From CALZJC01 sp041574955 (GTDB lineage Bacteria > Acidobacteriota > Thermoanaerobaculia > Multivoradales > JAHEKO01): 64,000 nt of DNA. Both the position numbers and the translations under genes were made by a program. The stretch is from the NCBI GenBank assembly GCA_041574955.1, contig JBFGNS010000001.1:52830-116829 (forward strand). The letters run 5' to 3'. Under the pieces are notes generated by a model, which ran no database searches, was not told the DNA's origin, and saw only the letters and a list, made by a program, of their open reading frames with translations. Positions 1-11,475 of the stretch are shown here, piece by piece (within the stretch, counting starts at the first letter, position 1; each line of letters opens with the position of its first letter).

Positions 1-1120
1 CCACCACCACCCGGCCGTCGACCACCACGTGCCGCGCGCCGCCGTCGTCGGCCGCCACCGCGTCGGCCAGCGCACCCGGCGCCAGCGGCGCCAGCTGGCC
101 GCCCAGCCGCTCGCCCGCCAGCAGGTGGCCGCCGGCCAGGCGTGGCGCCACCTCCGCCGCCGGCTGACCGTGGTCGGCGGCCTCGTCGAACAGCGCCGCC
201 GCCTCCTCGTCGAGCCGCGACGGATAGCCGTCGGTGCCGAGAGCCACCCGCGGGCTGGCGGCGAGGGCGGCGGCGTATCCCACCCGGTTGCCGCGGTTCG
301 AGCGCGGGTTGTGGACGAACCACAGGCCGCGCTCGGCCGCCAGCTCGACCTGCTCGCGGCTGCAATGCACGCCGTGCGCCAGGATCGAGCCGGGCGGCAG
401 CGCGCCGAGCTGGAGCAGCCGCTCGAGCGGGCCGGCCCAGCCGCGCTCGCGGGCGTCCGCGACGTCGGCGCCGTCCTCGGCGACGTGAACGTGCTGCACC
501 GTGCCGAGCTCGCGACACAGCTCGCCGGCCTCGCGCACGGTGTCGTCGGACACCGTGAACGAGGCGTGCAGGCCGACCACACCACGCACCAGCGGCCGCC
601 GGTTGCCGGTGATGAAGCGGCGGCACTCGGCCAGCCCGCGGCGGGCCTCCGCGCGGCCGCCGTTGCGTTCGGTGGCGCCGAAGGTGAGCACCGCCCGGAT
701 CCCCACCTCCTGGCAGGCGTCGGCCAGGATGTCGAGCGAGCCCTCGATGAGCGCCGGCGACTCGTGGTGGTCGACCAGGGTGGTGACGCCGGCGAGCAGC
801 GACTCGGCGGCGTAGTAGCGCGCCGAGGCGCGCAAGCTGGCCTCGTCGAGCGCCCGGTCGAGGCGCCACCAGACCCGCTCGAGGATCTCGAGGAAGCTGC
901 GGGGCGGCGGCTCGGCGGCGGGCATGCCGAGCGGAGCCAGGCCGCTGTAGATGTGGGTGTGGGCGTTGACGCCGCCGGGGACGATGCGGCAGCCGCCGCA
1001 GTCGAGCTCGCCGGCGGCACCGTGCGCCGCGCCGAACGCCGTGACCCGACCGCCGGCCGCGGTCAGCACCGCGCCGTCGCGGTCGGGACCGAGCACCAGC
1101 GCCGCCGAACCGGCCGCCAT
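1..1120 (-). CDS. ssnA: SsnA-like amidohydrolase (partial, 3' end beyond window)
   Basis: Metal-dependent amidohydrolase of the SsnA / chlorohydrolase family, which is found beside selenium-linked molybdenum hydroxylases. The start ATG lies 2 bp after the upstream xdh stop, so the genes are probably co-translated. About 373 codons are visible; the last ~60 expected residues run off the left edge. The HxH metal motif sits in NAHTHIYSG (about residues 52-60). It is followed by [10 protein letters not shown] and [13 protein letters not shown], which match E. coli SsnA closely from memory. Further His residues occur in HVHVAED and AHGVHC, and the metal Asp in LGTDG. The exact substrate of SsnA proteins is not settled; an aminopurine or related heterocycle is plausible here. 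The family call is strong, the substrate is not. Confidence 0.85.
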   Translation of the reverse strand, partial: MAAGSAALVLGPDRDGAVLTAAGGRVTAFGAAHGAAGELDCGGCRIVPGGVNAHTHIYSGLAPLGMPAAEPPPRSFLEILERVWWRLDRALDEASLRASARYYAAESLLAGVTTLVDHHESPALIEGSLDILADACQEVGIRAVLTFGATERNGGRAEARRGLAECRRFITGNRRPLVRGVVGLHASFTVSDDTVREAGELCRELGTVQHVHVAEDGADVADARERGWAGPLERLLQLGALPPGSILAHGVHCSREQVELAAERGLWFVHNPRSNRGNRVGYAAALAASPRVALGTDGYPSRLDEEAAALFDEAADHGQPAAEVAPRLAGGHLLAGERLGGQLAPLAPGALADAVAADDGGARHVVVDGRVVV

Positions 1121-1122
1121 GG

Positions 1123-3747
<2,625 letters not shown>

Positions 3748-3753
3748 CTGGAA

Positions 3754-3759
3754 CCTCCT
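3754..3759 (-). promoter_or_regulatory. ribosome binding site fixing a TTG start
   Basis: A perfect AGGAGG on the minus strand lies 6 nt upstream of the TTG at 3747. It decides the start of the xanthine dehydrogenase gene against the longer ATG frame. Confidence 0.75.
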
Positions 3760-3992
3760 GGCTGGCCGGGGACAGGCCCGGCGATGGCTACCGGCTCGAC
3801 CGTGCGGCCGGAGCATGGTGGCTGCCGGGGGTCGGCGGCCCTGCTTCGGAGCTCCGGGGTCGCCCCGTGCGAGCAGCGGCAAAAAGGACGCATTGATTCT
3901 ATCAGGTGGCGGGCCGAGGCCGCCCGCGGCGAGTCAAACCGCGCCGCTTCAGGAGGTTACGCCGAGGGGCGGAATCCGTCTCGCGGATCGGC

Positions 3993-3998
3993 TACAAT
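3993..3998 (+). promoter_or_regulatory. -10-like element (GGCTACAAT) upstream of NCS2 permease
   Basis: TACAAT (5/6 match to TATAAT) lies 92 bp before the permease ATG in a GGCTACAAT context. Similar GCTA(C/G)AAT elements precede other genes in this window. No -35 box is recognisable. Confidence 0.3.
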
Positions 3999-4090
3999 CC
4001 GGGCGTCTCAAGACCATCGCTTTCAGCGGGGGCGCCGGAGTCGCCGGGTCGGTCGCGCCGGTGCAGTTCCGCAGGCTGAAGGGAGGCGCC

Positions 4091-5614
4091 ATGTCCGAAG
4101 CAGGCTCGTCGACCACCGGTCACGTGCAGCCGATCTACGCGATCGAAGACCGCCCGCCGCCGGGTCGCGCCTTCGTTCTCGGCGCGCAGCACGTGCTGAC
4201 GATGTTCGGCGCGACGGTCAGCGTGCCGCTGCTGTTCGGTCCGGTGATGGGGATGAGCGCGGCCGAGACCGCGCGGCTGATCTCGGCGGTGATGCTGTGC
4301 TCCGGACTGGCGACGCTGGTCCAGACCACCATCGGCTCGCGGCTGCCGATCGTGCAGGGCGTGTCGTTCTCGTTCCTGGCCGCCTTCTTCCTGATCATCA
4401 GCGAGGTCGGCCAGGAGGCGGCGGCGGCGGGAGTGGCGGTCGGGCCGCTGGCGATGCAGTACATCGCCGGCGCGATCATCGCCGGCTCGCTGATCGAGAT
4501 CCTGATCGGCTTCAGCGGGCTGGTCGGGGTGCTGCGCAAGGCGCTGTCGCCGGTGGTCATCGGACCGGTCATCATGCTGATCGGCCTTGCGCTGTTCCAG
4601 CACGGCGCGCCCAAGGCCGGCACCCACTGGCCGATCTCGAGCCTGACCATCGTGCTGATCGTCGTCTTCTCGCTGGTGCTGGCCCGCAAGCACAGGTTCT
4701 TCAGGCTGTTCCCGATCCTCACCGCGGTGATCGCGGTGACCACGGTCTGTTTCGTGCTCACAAAGACCGGCGCGTTCCCGGCCGGGCACCCCTCCCACGT
4801 CAGCCTGGAGGCGGTCGAGCAGTCGAGCTGGGTGCGGCTGTCGCCCGGCGAGCTGTTCTTCCCGTGGGGCGCGCCGAAGTTCAAGCTGGGGTTCTTCCTC
4901 GCCATCCTGGCCGCCTACCTGGCGTCGATGATCGAGTCGATCGGCGACTATCACGCCGCTTCGTACATGGCGGGCGGCGGCGACCCGACGCCCCGCCAGC
5001 TCAACCGGGGGATCGGCTCGGAGGGCATCGGCTGCCTGCTGACCGGCGTGTTCGGCGGCTTCGCCTCGACCTCCTACTCCGAGAACATCGGCCTGATCGG
5101 CCTCACCAAGGTGGGCTCGCGCTGGGTGGTCCAGGTGGGAGCTCTGCTGCTGGTTGCGCTCGGTATCTTCGGCAAGTTCGGCGGCTTCGCCGCCGCCATC
5201 CCCGGCCCGGTGGTGGGCGGGCTGTACTGCGCGCTGTTCGGCCTGATCGCGGCGATCGGGGTCCAGCAGCTGGCCAAGGCGGACCTGTCGAGCGACCGCA
5301 ACCTGTTCATCGCCGGCTTCTCGCTGTTCATGGGCCTGTCGGTGCCCGCCTACTTCGCCGCCCGCGCCAGCGCCGACCTGCTGGGACCTGGGCAGACCCT
5401 GGCGATGTACACGCCGAGCGCCGAGAGCCTGCTGGCGAGCCTGCCGGCGACCCTCGGCGGGGTGCTCACCTCGATCGGCTCGACCGGCATGGCGGTGGCC
5501 GCGGTCTTCGGCATCCTGCTCGACAACCTGATACCGGGCAGCCCGGAGGAGCGCGGTCTGGGGCCCAGCACGCTGGTGCCCGAGGGCGGCGACATCGGGG
5601 TGGGGGGGGAGTGA
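4091..5614 (+). CDS. NCS2-family xanthine/uracil permease
   Basis: Inner-membrane nucleobase:cation symporter of the NCS2 family (UraA/XanQ/PbuX), 507 aa, with about 12-14 hydrophobic segments. The QH motif of TM1 (GAQHVLTMFGATVSVPLLFG) and the family signature with Glu in ESIGDYHA are present. SENIGLIGLTKVGSR follows, as usual in this family. The ATG at 4091 has a GGGAGG ribosome site; the open frame upstream of it overlaps the divergent xdh gene and is not coding. The gene sits between a purine hydroxylase and a nucleoside ABC importer, so xanthine or hypoxanthine is the likely substrate. It probably heads the operon that continues with the BMP lipoprotein 68 bp downstream. Confidence 0.9.
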   Translation: MSEAGSSTTGHVQPIYAIEDRPPPGRAFVLGAQHVLTMFGATVSVPLLFGPVMGMSAAETARLISAVMLCSGLATLVQTTIGSRLPIVQGVSFSFLAAFFLIISEVGQEAAAAGVAVGPLAMQYIAGAIIAGSLIEILIGFSGLVGVLRKALSPVVIGPVIMLIGLALFQHGAPKAGTHWPISSLTIVLIVVFSLVLARKHRFFRLFPILTAVIAVTTVCFVLTKTGAFPAGHPSHVSLEAVEQSSWVRLSPGELFFPWGAPKFKLGFFLAILAAYLASMIESIGDYHAASYMAGGGDPTPRQLNRGIGSEGIGCLLTGVFGGFASTSYSENIGLIGLTKVGSRWVVQVGALLLVALGIFGKFGGFAAAIPGPVVGGLYCALFGLIAAIGVQQLAKADLSSDRNLFIAGFSLFMGLSVPAYFAARASADLLGPGQTLAMYTPSAESLLASLPATLGGVLTSIGSTGMAVAAVFGILLDNLIPGSPEERGLGPSTLVPEGGDIGVGGE

Positions 5615-5682
5615 AGCCGACCGGCGGCGGCCGGCGGCGGAGCCAGAAGAGCTTTCCAAGGTTCACGAAAGGAGTGTTACGG

Positions 5683-6813
5683 ATGTTCACTGAATCGAGA
5701 TCCAAGTTCCTGGCGACGGCTCTCTGCCTGGGCGCCGTCGGCGGCCTGCTGTTGATCGGCTGTGGCGGTGGCGAGGAGCCGGCCGCGCCGGCGGGCGGCG
5801 AGCAGGAGGCGGGTGGCGTTGCGGTCAAGGCGGCGTTCGTCTACGTCAGCCCGGTGGGCGACGCCGGCTGGACGCTGGCGCACGACAAGGGGCGCCAGGC
5901 CATCGACGAGCTGCCGTACGTCGAGACGGCCTACACCGAGGCGGTGCCCGAGGGCGCCGAGGCCGAACGCACCATCCGGCAGTACGTACGCGGCGGCTAC
6001 AACCTGATCTTCACCACCAGCTTCGGCTACATGGATCCGACGATCAACGTGGCGGCGTCGAGCCCGGACGTGGTCTTCATGCACTGCTCCGGGTTCAAGA
6101 CGGCGGACAACGTCGGGACCTACTTCGGGCGGATGTACCAGCCGCGCTACCTGTCGGGCATGGTGGCCGGGATGATGAGCAAGTCCGGCAAGCTCGGCTA
6201 CGTCGCGGCCCACCCGATCCCGGAGGTGATCCGCGGCATCAACGCCTTCGCGCTCGGCGCGCGGTCGGTGAACCCCAAGACCAAGGTGCACGTGGTCTGG
6301 ACCCAGACCTGGTACGACCCGGCGAAGGAGCGCGAGGCGGCGGAGAGCCTGCTCGACATCGGTGCCGACGTCATCGCGCAGCACCAGGACACGCCGGCTC
6401 CGCAGCAGGCGGCGGAGAAGCGCGGCAACTACAGCATCGGCTACAACTCCGACATGACGAGCTTTGCCCCCGCCGCCCACCTGACGGCGCCGGTCTGGAA
6501 CTGGGCGGTGGTCTATAAGCGGGTGGCCGAGGAGGTGCACAACGGCACCTGGACCTCGTCTCAGTACTGGGGCGGCATGGAGGACGGCGTGGTGGGTCTG
6601 GCGCCATACAGCGACCTGGTGCCGCAAGAGGTGCGCGATGCGGTCGAGGCCAAGAAGGCCGAGATCGTGGCCGGCTCGTGGGACGTCTTCACCGGCCCGA
6701 TCAACAACCAGGCCGGCGAGCCCTGGGTGGCGGCCGGCGAGCGTATGTCGGACCAGGACATGCTGGGCATGACCGCCTTCGTCGAGGGCGTGGTGGGCAC
6801 CATCCCGCAGTAG
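5683..6813 (+). CDS. BMP-family nucleoside-binding lipoprotein
   Basis: Basic membrane protein (PnrA/BmpA) type substrate-binding lipoprotein of a nucleoside ABC importer, 376 aa. A signal peptide ends in the lipobox LLIGC with the lipidated Cys at residue 27, followed by a short linker. The BMP fold follows (VSPVGDAGWTLAHDKG, then MYQPRYLSGMVAGMMSKSGKLG). The ATG is preceded by AAAGGAG. It is followed by a strong hairpin and then the cognate ATPase and permeases, so it delivers purine nucleosides to that transporter. The family is well supported; the precise ligand is inferred from context. Confidence 0.9.
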   Translation: MFTESRSKFLATALCLGAVGGLLLIGCGGGEEPAAPAGGEQEAGGVAVKAAFVYVSPVGDAGWTLAHDKGRQAIDELPYVETAYTEAVPEGAEAERTIRQYVRGGYNLIFTTSFGYMDPTINVAASSPDVVFMHCSGFKTADNVGTYFGRMYQPRYLSGMVAGMMSKSGKLGYVAAHPIPEVIRGINAFALGARSVNPKTKVHVVWTQTWYDPAKEREAAESLLDIGADVIAQHQDTPAPQQAAEKRGNYSIGYNSDMTSFAPAAHLTAPVWNWAVVYKRVAEEVHNGTWTSSQYWGGMEDGVVGLAPYSDLVPQEVRDAVEAKKAEIVAGSWDVFTGPINNQAGEPWVAAGERMSDQDMLGMTAFVEGVVGTIPQ

Positions 6814-6826
6814 ATCCACCGGCGAC

Positions 6827-6852
6827 GGTCCGGCGGCGGACGCCGCCGGACC
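6827..6852 (+). promoter_or_regulatory. strong intergenic hairpin between BMP lipoprotein and ABC ATPase genes
   Basis: The two arms GGTCCGGCGGC and GCCGCCGGACC pair perfectly (11 bp, 4-nt GGAC loop), 13 bp after the BMP stop and 13 bp before the ATPase ATG. There is no U-tract, so a full terminator is unlikely. In binding-protein-first ABC operons such hairpins often stabilise the upstream transcript or attenuate read-through, giving more binding protein than membrane subunits. That role is inferred here. Confidence 0.7.
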
Positions 6853-6865
6853 GGGTTCGAGGCCC

Positions 6866-8428
6866 ATGACCGAGCCATCTGCAGAAAGCGCCGAGCCACG
6901 GACCGCAAGCGAGGTCGCGGTGGCGCTGCGCGGCATCACCAAGCGGTTCCCCGGGGTGATCGCCAACGACAGCGTAGACCTCGAGCTGCGGCGCGGCGAG
7001 ATCCACACGCTGCTGGGTGAGAACGGCGCCGGCAAGAGCACGCTGATGAACGTGCTGACCGGCATCTACCGCCCCGAGGCCGGCACCATCGAGGTATGGG
7101 GCGAGCCGGTGCAGCTGAGATCCCCCAAGGACGCGATCGACCTGGGGATCGGCATGGTGCACCAGAGCTTCAAGCTGGTGGCGACCCACACCGTGACCGA
7201 GAACATCATTCTCGGGCTCGGGCGGGGCCTCGCGCCGGTCGATCTCGACAAGGCGGAGAAGAGGGTCGGCGAGCTGTCCCGGCGCTACGGGCTCGAGGTC
7301 GACCCGGCGGCGAGCGTCTGGCAGCTGTCGATCGGCGAGCAGCAGCGGGTCGAGATTCTCAAGATCCTCTACCGCGGAGCCCGCATCCTGCTGCTCGACG
7401 AGCCGACGGCGGTGCTCACGCCGCAGGAGGCCGACGAGCTGTTCGTCACCCTGCGGGCGATGCGCGAGAAGGGCCACTCGATCGTCTTTATCTCCCACAA
7501 GCTGGACGAGGTGATGGCCATCTCGGACCGCGTGACGGTGCTGCGCGGCGGCAGGAACGTGGGCACGGTAGAGGCCGCGGGTACCAGCCCGCAGCAGCTG
7601 TCAAACCTCATGGTGGGCCGCGAGATCCGCTTCACCAGGTTCCCGCGGCGCGACGAGCTGGGGGAGCTGGTGCTCGAGGTCGAGGGAGTCAGCGCCACCA
7701 ACAGCCGCGGCCTGCCGGCGCTCACCGACGTCAGCTTCACTGTCAAGGCGGGCGAGATCCTGGGCTTCGCCGGCGTCGCCGGCAACGGCCAGGAGGAGCT
7801 GGCGCAGGTCGTCACCGGCCTGATCCAACCCGACCGCGGGGCGGTGCGGGTGAACCAGCGGCCGATGCAGGGGGCCAGCGCTCGCAAGTTCATCGACGCG
7901 GGAGTCAGCTACGTGCCGGCCGACCGCCACGGGGTCGCCACGGTCGGCGACATGTCGCTGAGCAACAACAGCGTGCTGCGCCGCTACCGGGAGGCCGAGT
8001 TCGGCAGCGGCCCGTTCCTCAACTTCACCGCCGCCACGATCTACGCGCGCGAGCTCATCAAGCAGTACGACATCAAGACGCCCGGCGCGCGCACCCCGGT
8101 CCGTCAGCTGTCCGGCGGCAACCTGCAGAAGGTGATCCTGGCGCGCGAGATGACCACCCGCCACCGGCTGCTGGTGGTGATGTCGGCGACCCGCGGGCTG
8201 GACGTCGGCGCCACCGAGTTCGTGCGGCAGGCGCTCAACGAGCACCGTCACCAGGGCGGCGCCATCGTGCTCATCTCGGAGGACCTGGAGGAGCTGCTGA
8301 GCCTGTCAGACCGCATCGCGGTGCTGTTCCACGGCCGGATCATGGGCATCGTGGACGCCGCCGACGCGGAGATCGAGACCCTGGGGCTGATGATGGCGGG
8401 CCGCCCGCTGTCCGAGGTGGGCGCCTGA
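6866..8428 (+). CDS. nucleoside ABC transporter ATP-binding protein (two NBDs)
   Basis: Duplicated ABC ATPase of the nucleoside/simple-sugar type (YufO/NupA/RbsA-like), 520 aa. The first NBD is canonical: Walker A GENGAGKST, signature LSIGEQQRVEI, Walker B ILLLDEPTA. The second is degenerate: GVAGNGQEE replaces Walker A and MSATRGLD replaces the usual Walker B Glu context, while LSGGNLQKV is kept. This asymmetry is normal for the family. The last base of the stop is the first base of the next gene's ATG (TGATG), so translation is coupled to the permease. Confidence 0.92.
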   Translation: MTEPSAESAEPRTASEVAVALRGITKRFPGVIANDSVDLELRRGEIHTLLGENGAGKSTLMNVLTGIYRPEAGTIEVWGEPVQLRSPKDAIDLGIGMVHQSFKLVATHTVTENIILGLGRGLAPVDLDKAEKRVGELSRRYGLEVDPAASVWQLSIGEQQRVEILKILYRGARILLLDEPTAVLTPQEADELFVTLRAMREKGHSIVFISHKLDEVMAISDRVTVLRGGRNVGTVEAAGTSPQQLSNLMVGREIRFTRFPRRDELGELVLEVEGVSATNSRGLPALTDVSFTVKAGEILGFAGVAGNGQEELAQVVTGLIQPDRGAVRVNQRPMQGASARKFIDAGVSYVPADRHGVATVGDMSLSNNSVLRRYREAEFGSGPFLNFTAATIYARELIKQYDIKTPGARTPVRQLSGGNLQKVILAREMTTRHRLLVVMSATRGLDVGATEFVRQALNEHRHQGGAIVLISEDLEELLSLSDRIAVLFHGRIMGIVDAADAEIETLGLMMAGRPLSEVGA

Positions 8429-9513
8429 TGGCGGCGCGCCTCGAGCTGCGGCTCAACCCGTCGCGCAAGCTCGAGTACCTGGTGCCGGTGTTCTCGGTGC
8501 TGCTGTCGCTGGTGGTCTGTGCCGGGCTGCTGCTGGCCACCGGCACCAATCCGCTGGTCGCCTACGGCGCCATGCTGCGCGAAGCGTTCGGCTCGTCGTA
8601 CGGCTTCGCCGAGGTGCTGGTCAAGGCGACGCCGCTCATCCTGTGCGGGTTGGGGGTGATGCTGGCGTTCAAGATGCTGTTCTGGAACATCGGCGCCGAA
8701 GGCCAGCTCCACATGGGCGCCTGGGGCGCCACCGCGGTGGTGATGACCGGCTGGCAGGGACCGGGCTGGTTGATGATCCCGGCCATGATGGTGGCGGCGA
8801 TGGCCGCCGGCGCGCTATGGGCGCTGATCCCGGCGTATCTCAAGGTGCGGCTGAACACCAACGAGATCATCACCACTCTGCTGCTCAACTACGTCGCCAT
8901 CCTGTGGGTGGCGCACTTCATCTACGGTCCGTGGAAGGATCCGGTGAGCTTCGGCTTTCCGATGACCCAGCAGTTCCCGCCCGGCGCCCAGCTGCCCAGG
9001 CTGGCAGACAGCCGCGTCCATCTCGGCTTCCTGGTGGCGCTGGCGCTGGTGGTGGTCGTCTACTTCGTGCAGGAGAAGAGCCGCTGGGGCTTCGAGATCG
9101 CGGTCACCGGAGGCAACCCGCGCGCCGCCGAGTACGCCGGCATGAACGCCGCGCGCAACGTGCTGGTGGTGATGGCGATCAGCGGCGGGCTGGCCGGGCT
9201 GGCCGGCATGGTGGAGGTGAGCGCCATCCAGCTCAAGCTGCTCAAGGACATCTCGCCCCACGCCGCGCCGTACGGCTACACGGCGATCATCATCGCCTGG
9301 CTGGCGCGCCGCAACCCTTGGGGGGTGCTGCTGGTGTCGATCCTGATGGGGGCGCTGTACGTCGGCGGCGAGACGGTGCAGATCACCATGAAGCTGCCGG
9401 TGAACATCGTCCTGATCATCCAGGCGCTGATCCTGTTCTTCGTCCTGGGAGGCGACATCCTGTCGCGTTACCGGCTGGTCTTCGACCGCCAGGAGGCTGT
9501 CGGTGGAGGGTGA
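8428..9513 (+). CDS. nucleoside ABC transporter permease (YufP/NupB-like)
   Basis: First membrane subunit of the BMP-type nucleoside importer, 361 aa, with multiple hydrophobic helices (for example LVPVFSVLLSLVVCAGLLLA). The BPD_transp_2 family motif region GVMLAFKMLFWNIGAEGQ is typical for YufP. It overlaps the ATPase stop by one base and the next permease by 11 bp, so all three are co-translated. It pairs with the next gene to form the membrane channel. Confidence 0.9.
   Translation: MAARLELRLNPSRKLEYLVPVFSVLLSLVVCAGLLLATGTNPLVAYGAMLREAFGSSYGFAEVLVKATPLILCGLGVMLAFKMLFWNIGAEGQLHMGAWGATAVVMTGWQGPGWLMIPAMMVAAMAAGALWALIPAYLKVRLNTNEIITTLLLNYVAILWVAHFIYGPWKDPVSFGFPMTQQFPPGAQLPRLADSRVHLGFLVALALVVVVYFVQEKSRWGFEIAVTGGNPRAAEYAGMNAARNVLVVMAISGGLAGLAGMVEVSAIQLKLLKDISPHAAPYGYTAIIIAWLARRNPWGVLLVSILMGALYVGGETVQITMKLPVNIVLIIQALILFFVLGGDILSRYRLVFDRQEAVGGG
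9491..9496 (+). promoter_or_regulatory. ribosome binding site for second permease (GTG start)
   Basis: AGGAGG lies inside the end of the first permease gene, 6 nt before the GTG at 9503. It supports that GTG as the start despite the 11-bp overlap. Confidence 0.7.
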
Positions 9514-10441
9514 TCTCGGTGTCCTGATCGTGGCGATCCTGCAGGCGGCGGTGCGCTCGGGCACGCCGATCCTGTTCGTCTGTATCGGCGAGATCTTTGC
9601 CGAGCGGGCGGGAGTGCTCAACGTCGGCCTCGAGGGTCTGATGCTGGTCGGCGCCATCGCCGGCTTCACCGCCGGCTTTACCGCCGGCAACCCGGTGGTC
9701 GGGGTGCTGGTGGCCGCCGTGGCCGGCGCCGTGTTCTCGTTGATCCACGCCTTCGTCACCATCACCCTGCGCGCCGACCAGATCGTCAGCGGGCTCACCC
9801 TGACCATCCTGGGGACCGGTATCAGCGGCTTCTTCGGCAAGCCGATGATCGGCCAGGTCGGGCCCGGGTTCGACAAGCTGCCGGTGCCGGGGCTGTCGCA
9901 GATCCCGGTGCTGGGCCAGGTGCTGTTCGAGCAGGACGCCATGGTCTACCTGTCGTACCTGCTGGTGCCGGTCGCCTGGTGGGTGCTGTACAAGAGCCAC
10001 CTGGGGCTGGCCATCCGCTCGGTGGGGGAGAGCCCGGCCACCGCCGACTCGCTGGGCGTGCCGGTGGTGCGCATCCGCTACGGCTGCGTGCTGTTCGGCG
10101 GCGCCATGGCCGGCATCGGTGGCGCCTACCTGTCGCTGGCCTACACCACGATGTGGATCGAGCAGATGAGCGGCGGGCGCGGCTGGATCACGCTGGCGCT
10201 GGTCATCTTCGCCGGCTGGGACCCTGCCAAGGCCATTCTGGGCGCCTACCTGTTCGGCGGCGCCGACGCCCTGCAGCTACGCATCCAGGCGGTCGGGCTG
10301 GGCATCCCGACCTACTTCCTGATGATGCTGCCGTACGTTCTGACGATCGTCATCCTGGTGCTGGCTTCGCGCGCCACGCTGCGCCAGCGGCTCGGCGCCC
10401 CCGCGGCGCTCGGGCTGCCCTGGGCGAGAGAGGAGCGTTAG
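9503..10441 (+). CDS. nucleoside ABC transporter permease (YufQ/NupC-like)
   Basis: Second membrane subunit of the nucleoside importer, 312 aa, BPD_transp_2 family. The recognisable segment FAERAGVLNVGLEGLMLVGA is near the N-terminus (this motif is normal in YufQ). The GTG start is set by an AGGAGG 6 nt upstream. Helices span most of the protein and it ends in a charged tail. A Tsx-like outer-membrane gene follows 51 bp downstream on the same strand. Confidence 0.9.
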   Translation: MEGDLGVLIVAILQAAVRSGTPILFVCIGEIFAERAGVLNVGLEGLMLVGAIAGFTAGFTAGNPVVGVLVAAVAGAVFSLIHAFVTITLRADQIVSGLTLTILGTGISGFFGKPMIGQVGPGFDKLPVPGLSQIPVLGQVLFEQDAMVYLSYLLVPVAWWVLYKSHLGLAIRSVGESPATADSLGVPVVRIRYGCVLFGGAMAGIGGAYLSLAYTTMWIEQMSGGRGWITLALVIFAGWDPAKAILGAYLFGGADALQLRIQAVGLGIPTYFLMMLPYVLTIVILVLASRATLRQRLGAPAALGLPWAREER

Positions 10442-10492
10442 CGCGGCCAGGCCGCCCGCAACACCCCACAACTTCAACGGGAGACCCCACAG

Positions 10493-11293
10493 ATGAAACG
10501 ACCCGCGAACCGATCGAGCCTTCTGATCACCCTGCTGTTGGCGTTGGTGTGGGCGGGCGCGCTGCCCGCCGGCGCCGCCATCTGGAGCAACACCGAGCTG
10601 CACATCCAGGTGGGCACGCTCGACACGCCCCAGTTCCTGGTCGACCTGTTCGGCGATCTGCCCGACAAGAGCACCACGATCTTCACCCTGCAGCACGCCA
10701 GCGGCTGGAAGTACGGCGACAACTTCTTCTTCTTCGACGTCATCTCGGCCGAGGGCGGCGGTTTCAACGACTACGACACCTACGGCGAGTGGTACTCCTA
10801 CTTCAGCTTCCGCAAGATGGCGGGCAAGGAGGAGATGAAGGGTGCGCTCAAGGACGTGCGCTTCATTGCCGGCTTCAACTGGGCGCCGGACGCCGACGTG
10901 CGCAAGTACCTGCCAGGCATCGGGCTGTCCTGGAACGCGCCGGGCTTCGCTTTCCTCAACACCGACTTCACCCTGTACATCGACGACAGCGTGGGCGTCG
11001 CCGGCGGCGGCTCGGCGCCGAGCGAGGACGACTCGTTCATGATCGACGTCAACTGGGCGCGGCCGTTCGGCGGCGGCAAGTGGTCCATCGAGGGCCATGC
11101 CGAGTACATCGGCTCGCGCACCGACGAGTTCGGCGGCAACGTCTCGTCCTGGATCCTGGCCCAGCCGCAGCTGCGCTATTACGTCAACCCCAGCGTCGCG
11201 ATCGGCATCGAGTACCAGTACTGGCAGAACAAGCTGGGAGACGATCGCACCGACGAGAGCGCCGTACAGGCGTTGTTGGTGTGGAAGTTCTAG
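10493..11293 (+). CDS. Tsx-like outer-membrane nucleoside channel
   Basis: Predicted outer-membrane beta-barrel, 266 aa. A signal peptide (LLITLLLALVWAGALPAGA) is followed by WSNTELHIQVG and alternating aromatic/hydrophobic strands. The last residue is Phe (WKF), the usual barrel-assembly signal. The pattern resembles the Tsx/OmpK nucleoside channel family. Its place at the end of a nucleoside ABC operon supports that reading, since outer-membrane passage would complete the uptake route. The ATG at 10493 has a GGGAG ribosome site. Family call moderate; another small barrel family is possible. Confidence 0.7.
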   Translation: MKRPANRSSLLITLLLALVWAGALPAGAAIWSNTELHIQVGTLDTPQFLVDLFGDLPDKSTTIFTLQHASGWKYGDNFFFFDVISAEGGGFNDYDTYGEWYSYFSFRKMAGKEEMKGALKDVRFIAGFNWAPDADVRKYLPGIGLSWNAPGFAFLNTDFTLYIDDSVGVAGGGSAPSEDDSFMIDVNWARPFGGGKWSIEGHAEYIGSRTDEFGGNVSSWILAQPQLRYYVNPSVAIGIEYQYWQNKLGDDRTDESAVQALLVWKF

Positions 11294-11351
11294 TGGCTTG
11301 AGGGCTCGAGGGCTTGGGCCTGGGGGCTTGAGCGGGCTCAGTCTGTCCCCC

Positions 11352-11474
11352 GGGGTGGAGGATGACGAGGCGACGGCCGGCGGTCACCGTCTCGAGCCGC
11401 TGCCGGCGCTCGTCCGGCCAGCTCAGCTCGAGCGTGGCGCTGGAGCTTGTGCCGAGGCCGAGCGCGGCCGCCGG
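11352..11474 (-). pseudogene. duplicated C-terminal fragment of an ASPIC/UnbV protein
   Basis: This segment is an ungapped copy of 12827-12949, with about 10 mismatches in 123 positions by eye. Read on the minus strand it keeps the frame GLGTSSSATLELSWPDERR, matching the last ~40 residues of the intact ASPIC gene. The copy loses the original stop and reads on into non-homologous sequence. It has no start codon or ribosome site of its own and begins 2 bp after the stop of the VWFA-related gene. I read it as the remnant of a tandem duplication. Confidence 0.7.
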
Positions 11475-11475
11475 G

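Larger units (their letters stand above)
3748..4090. other. divergent intergenic region, 343 bp
   Basis: This region separates the minus-strand xdh-ssnA genes from the plus-strand NCS2/ABC transport genes and should hold both promoters. A TACAAT -10-like hexamer on the plus strand is at 3993-3998. A TAGAAT on the minus strand is at 3896-3901. Neither has a good -35 at the right spacing. I see no convincing gene, riboswitch fold or operator palindrome in it. Confidence 0.5.

Noticed and set aside
7830..8260. Degenerate second nucleotide-binding domain of the nucleoside ATPase as a defect
   Set aside because: Loss of a standard Walker A/B in the second NBD is usual in this transporter family, so it is not evidence of decay.
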